NCBI GenBank assembly: GCA_021299855.1
Contig: JAJTEY010000018.1
Location: forward strand, 1-37,614
Origin: Bacteroidota bacterium
GTDB lineage: Bacteria; Bacteroidota; Bacteroidia; Palsa-965
Length of the DNA stretch: 37,614 nucleotides
Reading direction: 5' to 3'
Numbering within the stretch: the first letter of the stretch is position 1; each line of letters begins with the position of its first letter. The notes under the pieces were generated by a model. The model made no database searches. It was not told the DNA's origin and saw nothing but the letters and a program-made list of their open reading frames with translations. Positions 25,666 through 32,874 of this stretch are shown piece by piece. The translations under genes were made by a program, and so were the position numbers.

Positions 25666-26541
25666 ATGCCCGCCAAATACTCCATTAAAGATTTAGAACG
25701 CCTATCAGGAATTAAGGCTCATACATTGCGTATCTGGGAACAGCGGTATGAACTGTTCAGCCCTGCTAGAACTACTACTAATATTCGTTGGTACACAGCC
25801 GGAGATTTAAGAAAACTGCTTAATGTAAGCGTTTTGAACAATCACGGCATTAAGATTTCCAAGATTGCATCCATGAATGAAGATGCAATTAATAAACTCG
25901 TTGTTGAATATACGGAATCCACCAGCGATGAGACGGAACAAGTAACGGCATTGGTAATGGCAATGGTGGATTTGAATGAGGCGCGTTTCGACAAGATCAT
26001 TTCGTTGTGCTTTATGCGTTTCGGGTTTGAAAAAACCGTAGAAGAAATCATTTACCCGTTCTTCCGAAAGATTGGCGTGATGTGGCAAACAGGAAGCATC
26101 AATCCTGTGCAGGAGCATTTCATTTCGAATTTGGTGCGCCAAAAAATTATCGTTGCTATTGATGGGCTGGTTCCAACTCAAATAGAACAACCTAAAACTT
26201 TTGTTTTGTATTTACCTAATAATGAATTGCACGAGTTGTCGCTGTTGTATTACTGCTACAAAATCAGAAGTCGTGGCCATCAGGTTATTTATTTAGGTCA
26301 AAGCGTTCCTGTTGAAGATTTGGAAACATCATTTGATCAACGTCCACCACATTTCTTTTTAACTGTATTGACGCATGAAATAAAAGATGTGAATTTGCAG
26401 GAATACCTGAACCGTTTAAGCAAGAAATTCCCTGAAAGTACATTTCTGGTTAGCGGTTTTCAGATGATGAAACGCAAATTGAGTTTACCCAGAAACATTC
26501 AGGTATTTAAAGATCCTTCCGACATTCATGTTCACCTATAA
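25666..26541 (+). CDS. MerR-family regulator with B12-binding domain (CarH/LitR type)
   Basis: Residues 1-70 are a MerR-type winged-helix domain (YSIKDLERLSGIKAHTLRIWEQRYEL...RWYTAGDLRKL). Residues ~90-165 are the helical cobalamin cap, with Trp140 followed by Glu150-His151, the Wx9EH motif that holds the adenosyl group in CarH. Residues ~178-291 are a Rossmann-like cobalamin domain in which E187-L-H189-E-L-S192 corresponds to the ExHxxG motif with Gly replaced by Ser. His189 would be the lower axial ligand. CarH/LitR proteins repress photoprotection genes in the dark and release DNA when light breaks the Co-C bond of adenosylcobalamin. Sigma-factor, folE and photolyase genes downstream support the same role here. 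Confidence 0.85.
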   Translation: MPAKYSIKDLERLSGIKAHTLRIWEQRYELFSPARTTTNIRWYTAGDLRKLLNVSVLNNHGIKISKIASMNEDAINKLVVEYTESTSDETEQVTALVMAMVDLNEARFDKIISLCFMRFGFEKTVEEIIYPFFRKIGVMWQTGSINPVQEHFISNLVRQKIIVAIDGLVPTQIEQPKTFVLYLPNNELHELSLLYYCYKIRSRGHQVIYLGQSVPVEDLETSFDQRPPHFFLTVLTHEIKDVNLQEYLNRLSKKFPESTFLVSGFQMMKRKLSLPRNIQVFKDPSDIHVHL

Positions 26542-26558
26542 ATGAGTTTTATTAAACG

Positions 26559-26585
26559 AAAAGACCGTTAAATCCGTCTTTTTTT
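26559..26585 (+). terminator. Terminator after the MerR/B12 regulator gene
   Basis: AAAAGAC (26559-26565) pairs with GTCTTTT (26576-26582) around a ten-base loop and runs into more T residues. It separates the regulator gene from the sigma-factor promoter. Confidence 0.6.
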
Positions 26586-26630
26586 GCTCCTTCTCAAAAT
26601 TTATATCATTGATTTCCAATACAATAACAA

Positions 26631-26713
26631 TTCTGTTTAAGTTTTAACACTTTTTGTTAAACGACAATGTTTGTTCTGTTTAATGTTTTTATACTTTTGT
26701 TAAACAACAAACA
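26631..26713 (+). repeat. Duplicated 43-bp operator-like repeat upstream of the ECF sigma gene
   Basis: Two 40-base units start at 26631 and 26674, exactly 43 bases apart and ungapped relative to each other. Each begins TTCTGTTTAA and, after 11 variable bases, has TTTTGTTAAACRACAA. Within each unit TGTTTAA and TTAAACR form an inverted repeat separated by 16 bases (26634-26640/26657-26663 and 26677-26683/26700-26706). Unit 2 contains the -7 box of the sigma-factor promoter, so a protein bound there would block transcription. Confidence 0.7.
26670..26699 (+). promoter_or_regulatory. Promoter of the ECF sigma gene
   Basis: TTTG (26670-26673) and TACTTTTG (26692-26699) are 18 bases apart and match the Bacteroidota -33/-7 elements. 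The start site would be near 26706, leaving a leader of about 17 bases. The -7 box is enclosed by the half-sites of the second operator-like repeat. Confidence 0.6.
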
Positions 26714-26722
26714 CAAATACAC

Positions 26723-27229
26723 ATGACCGCAATAGAATTCAACGAACAGCTTATCAAGCAACGCAGCGCTTTAAAAAACTTTGCATTGAGCTTGACCTCC
26801 GATCCGGAAGATGCACAAGATCTTCTTCAGGAAACCATGTTGAAAGCTTTAACGTATCGAGAAAAATTTGCGGACTCGACAAACTTAAAAGCATGGTTAT
26901 ACATGATCATGAAGAATACGTTTATTAATTCATATCGCCGTGCAGTGAAAACACGCGAGATCATGCAGAAGTCGAAAGATCAAGCAATGACGCACTTTGT
27001 CGGCACTGTTCACAAAAATGCGTCGGAGTCGCGTTTAAACGAAAAAGAAATCCGTCGTTGCATCGAACTGTTGGAAGACGATTACAAAATTCCATTCACA
27101 CGTTTCTACAATGGATTTAAATACAAGGAAATTGCAGACGAGATGAATCTGCCGATCGGAACAGTGAAGAGTAGAATTTTTCTGGCTCGTAAAAAGCTGA
27201 TGGATCAGTTATCCGATTTTCAGAATTAA
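26723..27229 (+). CDS. ECF-type RNA polymerase sigma factor
   Basis: This 168-residue sigma-70-family protein contains region 2 (about 10-75: SLTSDPEDAQDLLQETMLKAL, then NLKAWLYMIMKNTFINSYRR) and region 4 (about 110-165: GFKYKEIADEMNLPIGTVKSRIFLARKKL, a helix-turn-helix for -35 recognition). No anti-sigma gene lies next to it. Control therefore probably acts on its own transcription, through the duplicated operator-like repeat just upstream. In known CarH/LitR systems a light-induced ECF sigma factor drives the photolyase and pigment genes. That role is inferred here from position. Confidence 0.93.
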   Translation: MTAIEFNEQLIKQRSALKNFALSLTSDPEDAQDLLQETMLKALTYREKFADSTNLKAWLYMIMKNTFINSYRRAVKTREIMQKSKDQAMTHFVGTVHKNASESRLNEKEIRRCIELLEDDYKIPFTRFYNGFKYKEIADEMNLPIGTVKSRIFLARKKLMDQLSDFQN

Positions 27230-27243
27230 TTTTTTATCACTTT

Positions 27244-27256
27244 ATCTGTATTTACA
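27244..27256 (+). promoter_or_regulatory. Shared 13-mer upstream of folE
   Basis: ATCTGTATTTACA here is identical to 25630-25642 upstream of the MerR/B12 regulator. It contains TGTA-TT-TACA, a short inverted repeat. It lies 37 bases before the folE ATG and may be a regulator site or part of an alternative-sigma promoter. Confidence 0.4.
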
Positions 27257-27293
27257 TATTTTTTCATGTTTTATCTTTTTAATTAAACAAAAT

Positions 27294-27965
27294 ATGCGCA
27301 ACTCCCCTATTTCCCTTAATGTTCACGAAATCGGTGACGAACATTTTTCCGTCTCCATGGAAACACCACTGCGCCCGGACGCTTTTCAGCTGGACGATGA
27401 ACTGAAAATGGAATTGATTGAAAAACACTTCCGCGACATTATGCATGTATTGGGTTTGGATCTTCAGGACGACAGTTTAAAGGGAACTCCCGCACGTGTG
27501 GCAAAGATGTTCGTGAAAGAAGTGTTCAGCGGCTTAGATCCAAAAAATAGACCGAGCGTTAAACTCTTCGAGAACAAGTACAACTACAACAGTATGCTGG
27601 TGGAGAAAAATATCACGTTGTATTCGTTCTGTGAACATCATTTTATTCCGATCATAGGAGTTGTACACGTGGCCTACATTCCGAAAGATAAAGTTGTTGG
27701 CCTATCCAAACTGAATCGCATCGTGCGCTATTTTGCAAAGCGTCCTCAGGTACAAGAGCGTTTGACCGTACAGATCGCTAACGAACTGCGGACATTGCTC
27801 GAAACTGATGATGTTGCAGTTTATATTGACGCGAAACACTTGTGCGTATCAGCTCGTGGTGTAGAAGATACAGCCAGTTCAACCGTTACATCCAGTTACC
27901 ACGGAAAATTCAACAGCGAAAAAACACGAAGTGAGTTTTTGAATTCATTCTCTTGCGGTCAATGA
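27294..27965 (+). CDS. folE: GTP cyclohydrolase I
   Basis: FolE converts GTP to dihydroneopterin triphosphate, the entry to folate and pterin synthesis. The 223 residues include the zinc ligands Cys113 and His116 (SFCEHHFIP) and Cys184 (KHLCVSARG). The substrate motif GLSKLNRIVRYFAKRPQVQERLT is also complete. In photolyase clusters a FolE copy plausibly raises the supply of methenyl-tetrahydrofolate or other pterin antenna for photolyases and cryptochromes. It may therefore be a second, regulated copy. It is preceded by the 13-mer shared with the regulator gene, and its stop overlaps the SDR start (ATGA). Confidence 0.96.
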   Translation: MRNSPISLNVHEIGDEHFSVSMETPLRPDAFQLDDELKMELIEKHFRDIMHVLGLDLQDDSLKGTPARVAKMFVKEVFSGLDPKNRPSVKLFENKYNYNSMLVEKNITLYSFCEHHFIPIIGVVHVAYIPKDKVVGLSKLNRIVRYFAKRPQVQERLTVQIANELRTLLETDDVAVYIDAKHLCVSARGVEDTASSTVTSSYHGKFNSEKTRSEFLNSFSCGQ

Positions 27966-28648
27966 GTGTTGTAGCCATTATAGGAGCGACTTCGGGCATA
28001 GGCCTTGCAATAGCCGAAAAAGCGATTGCCCAAGGTCATGAAGTACATAGCTTTTCCGGAAGAACGGGTAATCCGTCTTCACTTTTGCATCAGCAATATA
28101 ATGCTGTTGATCCGGGCTCAACGCCAATTAACGTTCCGGAAAAAGTTGATCATTTAATTTACACGCCGGGATCGATTAACCTGAAACCGTTCCATCGTAT
28201 TACTAACGAGGAATGGATTCAGGAATTTAATATCAACGTGCTCGGCGCTGTGCAAACCATACGATTATTTCTGCCCGCGTTAAAACAAGGCACAAATTCA
28301 TCTGTGACGTTGTTTAGTTCTGTAGCTGCCCAAACCGGCATGCCGTTTCATACAAGTATTGCGGCGATGAAAGGCGCAGTAGAAGGATTAACACGTTCGC
28401 TGGCGGCGGAATTTGCACCGCATATTCGCGTAAATGCCATAGCGCCTTCACTTACGGAAACGCCGCTTGCCGAAAAATTGACCGCAACTCCGGAGAAAAA
28501 AGAAAGTGCCGGTAAACGTCATCCCCTTCAACGTATCGGAACTGCGCAAGATCAGGCGGATGCCGCTATTTTTCTGATGTTTCATGCACCATGGATGACC
28601 GGACAAATTTTGAAAGTTGACGGAGGATTATCAGCACTGAAAATGTAG
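27962..28648 (+). CDS. SDR-family protein lacking the catalytic tyrosine
   Basis: This 228-residue protein has a Rossmann fold with the cofactor motif [14 protein letters not shown] (8-21), [11 protein letters not shown] and the C-terminal ITxx-like [20 protein letters not shown]. These are typical of classical short-chain dehydrogenases. The ATG at 27962 overlaps the folE stop. At the usual YxxxK active site the sequence is SIAAMK, with Ile133 in place of Tyr and Lys137 kept; Ser120 is present. It may be an inactive or altered SDR, perhaps acting on pterins given folE upstream. That is inference. The SDR fold is certain; the substrate is unknown. Confidence 0.88.
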   Translation: MSVVAIIGATSGIGLAIAEKAIAQGHEVHSFSGRTGNPSSLLHQQYNAVDPGSTPINVPEKVDHLIYTPGSINLKPFHRITNEEWIQEFNINVLGAVQTIRLFLPALKQGTNSSVTLFSSVAAQTGMPFHTSIAAMKGAVEGLTRSLAAEFAPHIRVNAIAPSLTETPLAEKLTATPEKKESAGKRHPLQRIGTAQDQADAAIFLMFHAPWMTGQILKVDGGLSALKM

Positions 28649-28815
28649 TGACACATCATAAACTAAGGTTGCCGTTTAAAATATGCGTCAGTTGTAACCG
28701 ACCCTTCAACTGGAGAAAAAAATGGGAACGCGATTGGGAGTCGGTAAAATATTGTAGCGAACGATGTAAATCAAACGCAAAGAGAAATGGAAACGTGCGG
28801 AATAGTTTGGGTTAG
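28648..28815 (+). CDS. DUF2256 zinc-ribbon small protein
   Basis: This 55-codon gene starts with GTG at 28648, overlapping the SDR stop (TAGTG), and ends at 28815, 29 bases inside the photolyase gene. The protein reads [19 protein letters not shown], then [15 protein letters not shown]. Four cysteines in two CxxC-type pairs (13, 16, 36, 40) and the Trp/Arg-rich FxWRKKWxRDWxxVKYCSxxC core match DUF2256. Such proteins are commonly encoded beside cryptochrome/photolyase and DUF2805 genes, as here. It probably binds zinc; its role is unknown. It is short enough that gene callers could miss it. Confidence 0.88.
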   Translation: MTHHKLRLPFKICVSCNRPFNWRKKWERDWESVKYCSERCKSNAKRNGNVRNSLG

Positions 28816-30181
28816 AAACGATTTACGAATTACCGATCACGAGCCTTTACTGAAGGCAACTCAAAAGCATGATCGGATCATTCCCTGTTTTATTTACGAC
28901 CCTAAAATTCATCCTCAACTATCCGACAATACTTTTCGTGCCGGATTCCTCAATGAAACATTGCTATGGTTAAAATCCGAATTGCAGCAGCGTGGTTCCG
29001 ATTTACTTATCGCAAGCGGTAATAGCGCCGAAGAACTAATTAAAATTTCTAAACGGTATAAGGTAAGCGGAATTTATGCGCACGAAGAATATGCGCCATA
29101 CGAGAAACAAATTGAAGCGGAAGTCAATGCGTTGGCTCTGCGCAACAAAATTGAAACGCACTTCTATCATGGCAATGCCTTAATTCCAAAAACAGAACTC
29201 CCCTTCTCTATTACTCATCTTCCTGATGTTTTTACAAAATTTCGATCGCGAGTTGAATTGACTTCTCAATTTGCAAAACCCTTACCGGACTTTACGATGA
29301 AGCCATTGCCGACTATTCCTGCAGAAGAACTTCAATCGAATTTTCTAACCATAAATAAATCATCCCCACTATTTAAAGCAGGAACGGAAAGCGCATTGCA
29401 ACGATTGAAGTATTATTCCTTTGAGCAACATTTATTGCCTAAATATTTCGAGACGCGCAACGGTTTGTTACACTTTGATGATTCCACAAAACTGTCACCA
29501 TGGTTAGCTGTAGGCAGCATTACACCGGCAATGATTCTGCAGGAAGTGGAGCAGTACGAAAAACAATTTGGTGCGAATAAATCAACCTACTGGGTAAAAT
29601 TTGAATTGTTGTGGCGGGATTATTTTCGCTTAGTGGTTAAAAAATTCGGAGCACAACTTTTTCAATACGGCGGAATTCGTAATCGCACTGCAGAACCTAT
29701 CAAATGTGATGATAAACGTATCAAGGCTTGGACAAACGGCAACACCGGATTTCCAATAATTGATGCCATCATGCGCGAATTGCAACAAACCGGATATACT
29801 TCCAATCGTGGAAGACAACTGGCTGCTAGTTTTTTTGTCCACGATCTACAACAAGACTGGAGAATTGGAGCGCTGTACTTTGAACAACAATTAATCGATT
29901 ACGATGTGCATAGTAATTGGGGAAACTGGGCCTACATTGCAGGAGTTGGCAATGATCCACGGCCTGAACGCTACTTCAATATTCCGGCTCAATCGGAACG
30001 TTATGATCCACACGCAGACTTCATCAAGTCGTATTGTCCTGAATTGAAAGATGTACCGACTAAAAATCTTCATCACTTTCATGAATACTCCGAATCCTTT
30101 GTAAATTCCTTCGGGATTCAGTTGGGTGAACATTATCCCGCGCCAATTGTCCAATTAAGCATGCACGCAATAAAACATTAA
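28787..30181 (+). CDS. Cryptochrome DASH-type photolyase
   Basis: The 464 residues comprise an N-terminal Rossmann-like antenna domain ([15 protein letters not shown], about 7-21) and a C-terminal FAD-binding helical domain. The FAD domain shows [60 protein letters not shown] and the DASH-like [35 protein letters not shown] proteins repair cyclobutane pyrimidine dimers mainly in single-stranded DNA and bind methenyl-tetrahydrofolate. The start overlaps the small DUF2256 gene. Separation from ordinary class I photolyase rests on the VGNDPR...FNI segment and should be treated as likely. Confidence 0.9.
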   Translation: METCGIVWVRNDLRITDHEPLLKATQKHDRIIPCFIYDPKIHPQLSDNTFRAGFLNETLLWLKSELQQRGSDLLIASGNSAEELIKISKRYKVSGIYAHEEYAPYEKQIEAEVNALALRNKIETHFYHGNALIPKTELPFSITHLPDVFTKFRSRVELTSQFAKPLPDFTMKPLPTIPAEELQSNFLTINKSSPLFKAGTESALQRLKYYSFEQHLLPKYFETRNGLLHFDDSTKLSPWLAVGSITPAMILQEVEQYEKQFGANKSTYWVKFELLWRDYFRLVVKKFGAQLFQYGGIRNRTAEPIKCDDKRIKAWTNGNTGFPIIDAIMRELQQTGYTSNRGRQLAASFFVHDLQQDWRIGALYFEQQLIDYDVHSNWGNWAYIAGVGNDPRPERYFNIPAQSERYDPHADFIKSYCPELKDVPTKNLHHFHEYSESFVNSFGIQLGEHYPAPIVQLSMHAIKH

Positions 30182-30184
30182 ACC

Positions 30185-30655
30185 ATGGCCGTATATAAAA
30201 TTGAGCAAACGCAATTCATTCCAATCTCTCTCGACGAAGCGTGGCACTTTTTTTCTTCTCCTAAAAATTTGGACACGATAACGCCACCCGACATGACATT
30301 TAAAATTACCTCGGGTAATGAAAATGAACCGTTACATGCGGGACAAATTATCACGTATAAAGTGAGCCCTTTCGCGGGAATAAAAATGTTTTGGTTAACA
30401 GAAATCACACATGTTGTAGACCGGCAGTATTTCGTGGATGAACAACGATTCGGTCCTTATACAATGTGGCACCATCGTCACTTTTTTGAAGCAGTGGAAG
30501 GTGGTGTAAAAATGCGCGATGTGGTTTATTACAAACTGCCGCTGGGCTTTCTGGGAGATATTGCGCATGCAATATTCGTTAAGAAAAAGCTTCAAAATAT
30601 TTTCGGCTATCGTTATACCAAACTTGAACAATTGTTTGGAAAATGGAATCGTTAA
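30185..30655 (+). CDS. SRPBCC (START/Bet v1-like) family protein
   Basis: This 156-residue protein starts with a Bet v1-like ligand-pocket fold: QTQFIPISLDEAWHFFSSPKNLDTITPPDMTFKI, and later LTEITHVVDRQYFVDEQRFGPYTMWHHRHFFEAVEGG. Proteins of this type often accompany photolyase or cryptochrome genes in similar clusters, but their function is not known. It starts 4 bases after the cryptochrome stop and overlaps the next gene by 13 bases, so it is part of the operon. No catalytic motif is evident and a hydrophobic ligand is only a possibility. Confidence 0.8.
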   Translation: MAVYKIEQTQFIPISLDEAWHFFSSPKNLDTITPPDMTFKITSGNENEPLHAGQIITYKVSPFAGIKMFWLTEITHVVDRQYFVDEQRFGPYTMWHHRHFFEAVEGGVKMRDVVYYKLPLGFLGDIAHAIFVKKKLQNIFGYRYTKLEQLFGKWNR

Positions 30656-30918
30656 CACCGCAGGAAATTGATCGTGTTATTGAAATGGCGTGGGAAGACC
30701 GCACGCCGTTTGACGCTATACGGAAACAGTTCAGTTTAAAAGAAGCTGATGTCATTGCACTCATGCGCCGCGAATTGCTTCCCAAGTCTTTCGAACGTTG
30801 GCGCAAACGTGTTTCAGGCAGAGCCACAAAACATCTCAAAAAAAGAACGTTTACTTCAGGTACATTCAAATGCGACGCACAACGCGCTATTACCGGAAAC
30901 CGAATCAGTAAACGATGA
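30643..30918 (+). CDS. DUF2805 / TIGR03643 family protein
   Basis: This 91-residue protein has the conserved core LTPQEIDRVIEMAWEDRTPFDAIRKQFSLKEADVIALMRREL, followed by SFERWRKRVSGRATKHLKKR. The core looks like a helix-turn-helix-like pair of helices and the tail is basic, so nucleic-acid binding is plausible. The family is known mainly by its association with cryptochrome and photolyase genes. It overlaps the SRPBCC gene by 13 bases and the PhrB-type photolyase by 4 (ATGA), which argues for translation coupling. The C-terminal ~25 residues are less conserved. Function unknown. Confidence 0.87.
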   Translation: MESLTPQEIDRVIEMAWEDRTPFDAIRKQFSLKEADVIALMRRELLPKSFERWRKRVSGRATKHLKKRTFTSGTFKCDAQRAITGNRISKR

Positions 30919-32450
30919 GCACGCGCACCGTACGATTAATCCTTGGCGATCAATTGAATTCCGGGCACAGCTGGTTTTCTGCAGTGGATCCCGATGTCCT
31001 TTATGTGATGATGGAGGTGCGTCAGGAAACCGATTACGTACGCCACCACATTCAAAAAGTTGTTGCCATATTTATGGCCATGCGTGCATTTGCTCAACAA
31101 TTGCGTTCTCAGGGCCATCAGGTCCACTACATTTCTCTAGACGATCCACAAAACAAACAGCGTATAAATGAAAATATTCTTGCCGTGCTCTCCGCCCACA
31201 AAGCCGACAAATTTGAATATCAGGAACCGGATGAATATAGATTAGATCAAGAACTGAGTATATTTTGCAAGTCGCTATCTATAGCATCTGCATGTTGTTC
31301 AACAGAACATTTCTTTACGACAAGAAATGCATTAGCAGATTTCTTCAAAGGGAAAAAAACGTTTTTGATGGAGTCGTTTTACCGCAACATGCGCAAGCAA
31401 ACGGGAATACTAATGCAAGATGATCAACCCGAGGGTGAAAAATGGAATTACGATCACGATAATCGACACACGTTCTCTGCTGTATTACCACCACCCGTTA
31501 AAGAATTTGAGCATGATGCTTCGGAAATCGTTGAACTGCTGAAAACACATCAGGTTGATACCATAGGAAAGATTGAGAACAACGTCAACATATGGCCTGT
31601 TAACAGAACGGAAGCATTAGCGGTGCTGATTCATTTCGTTACCGAACTTTTACCTTCATTCGGAACATATCAGGATATGATGAGTACTGATCATGCGTAC
31701 TTGTATCATTCGCGACTTTCATTTGCTTTGAATATAAAAATGATTACACCGCATGAAGTGGTTGATGCAGCCTTGACACAGTATCGTAAACAACCAGAGA
31801 CTATTTCGTTAGCTCAAGTTGAAGGTTTTGTGCGTCAGATACTGGGATGGCGGGAATATATGCGCGGAATTTACTGGGCCGCAATGCCTGAATTTGCAAC
31901 GCACAATTACTTCAATCACCACCGCAAACTTCCATCATGGTTTTGGACGGGCGAAACTAAAATGAATTGCTTAAGACATGCCATTCGTCAATCGCTGAAT
32001 TTGGGATACGCTCACCACATCCAGCGACTCATGATCACCGGAAACTTCGCGCTACTTGTAGGCATTCACCCTGATGAAACGGACCAATGGTATTTAGGCA
32101 TTTATATAGATGCATTCGAATGGGTGGAAATCACGAATACGCGCGGAATGAGTCAATACGCGGATGGCGGCATTGTAGGTTCAAAACCTTATTGTTCAAG
32201 TGGAGCCTATATTTCGAAAATGAGTAACTACTGCAAAAGTTGTTCGTACAGTGTGAAAGAAAAAACAGGAGCTCACGCCTGTCCGTTCAATTCATTATAC
32301 TGGCACTTTCACGTTCGAAATCGTAGTACGTTGGAACGCAATCCAAGAATAGGAATGGTGTATCGCACATGGGATAAAATGAATGCGGATCATCAACGTT
32401 TGTTATTGGATCAGGCCACGCAGTATTTGAACACGATTGAATCGTTATAA
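30915..32450 (+). CDS. Iron-sulfur photolyase, PhrB / CryB type
   Basis: This 511-residue member of the bacterial cryptochrome/photolyase group carries a [4Fe-4S] cluster. Cys352, Cys440, Cys443 and Cys456 are spaced exactly as Cys350, 438, 441 and 454 of Agrobacterium PhrB, the (6-4) photolyase. The N-terminus (RLILGDQLNSGHSWF) is typical of the group, and the FAD domain has YHSRLSFALNIKMITP, FVRQILGWREYMRGIYW and DAFEWVEITNTRGMSQYADGG. PhrB uses a ribityllumazine antenna. Together with the DASH protein it gives two photoenzymes of different lineage in one unit. Its end overlaps the convergent downstream gene by 6 bases. Confidence 0.94.
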   Translation: MSTRTVRLILGDQLNSGHSWFSAVDPDVLYVMMEVRQETDYVRHHIQKVVAIFMAMRAFAQQLRSQGHQVHYISLDDPQNKQRINENILAVLSAHKADKFEYQEPDEYRLDQELSIFCKSLSIASACCSTEHFFTTRNALADFFKGKKTFLMESFYRNMRKQTGILMQDDQPEGEKWNYDHDNRHTFSAVLPPPVKEFEHDASEIVELLKTHQVDTIGKIENNVNIWPVNRTEALAVLIHFVTELLPSFGTYQDMMSTDHAYLYHSRLSFALNIKMITPHEVVDAALTQYRKQPETISLAQVEGFVRQILGWREYMRGIYWAAMPEFATHNYFNHHRKLPSWFWTGETKMNCLRHAIRQSLNLGYAHHIQRLMITGNFALLVGIHPDETDQWYLGIYIDAFEWVEITNTRGMSQYADGGIVGSKPYCSSGAYISKMSNYCKSCSYSVKEKTGAHACPFNSLYWHFHVRNRSTLERNPRIGMVYRTWDKMNADHQRLLLDQATQYLNTIESL

Positions 32451-32855
32451 CGCGTTTAGTTTTTGAAGAATAACGTTGTGTTGTGTATGAAAACGTTCAG
32501 TCAACAGCGAACTTATCCGTTTACCAACTTCCCTTCGATGCAGTTGAATAAATTCTAATTCCGATTTTGTACAATGGGTTCGTAACATTGAGAAGACTTT
32601 GTTTCTTAATGTTTGCTTAGTTGCCACGATCGAATGAATTAAGGCTTCCCTTTCCTTTTCATGAGCAGAAAGATATTTTGCTTTGCTTTTCCCGAGTGAA
32701 CGCACGAAAGCATCAATCAAATCGTTATTCCATTGTTTGAACAAGGGTCGTAATACCAAACCTTGAAACGATTCAACCGGCAATGCTATCGCGGGATCAA
32801 ATGAGACAGATGGTCGTGTATCAGTATATTCCTCTTCGTTGCTTGCAGATGCCAT
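32445..32855 (-). CDS. Uncharacterised small protein, possibly nucleic-acid or stress related
   Basis: I do not recognise this 136-residue protein. The start at 32855 (MASASNEEEYTD) is preferred over longer frames, which would run antisense into the response-regulator gene. It opens with a polar, probably disordered ~20 residues, then SFDPAIALPVESFQGLVLRPLFKQWNNDLIDAFVRSLG. A long basic helical half follows, with many Lys, Arg, Glu and His residues (KAKYLSAHEKEREALIHSIVATKQTL). It has no signal peptide or membrane segment. It converges on the PhrB-type photolyase with a 6-base overlap and diverges from the response regulator by 19 bases. Confidence 0.6.
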   Translation of the reverse strand: MASASNEEEYTDTRPSVSFDPAIALPVESFQGLVLRPLFKQWNNDLIDAFVRSLGKSKAKYLSAHEKEREALIHSIVATKQTLRNKVFSMLRTHCTKSELEFIQLHRREVGKRISSLLTERFHTQHNVILQKLNAL

Positions 32856-32874
32856 TGTAATTGTAAATTTACGT

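Noticed and set aside
30749-31171. 140-codon plus-strand frame across DUF2805 and the iron-sulfur photolyase
   Set aside because: It is a different frame of two well-supported genes and lacks any domain.
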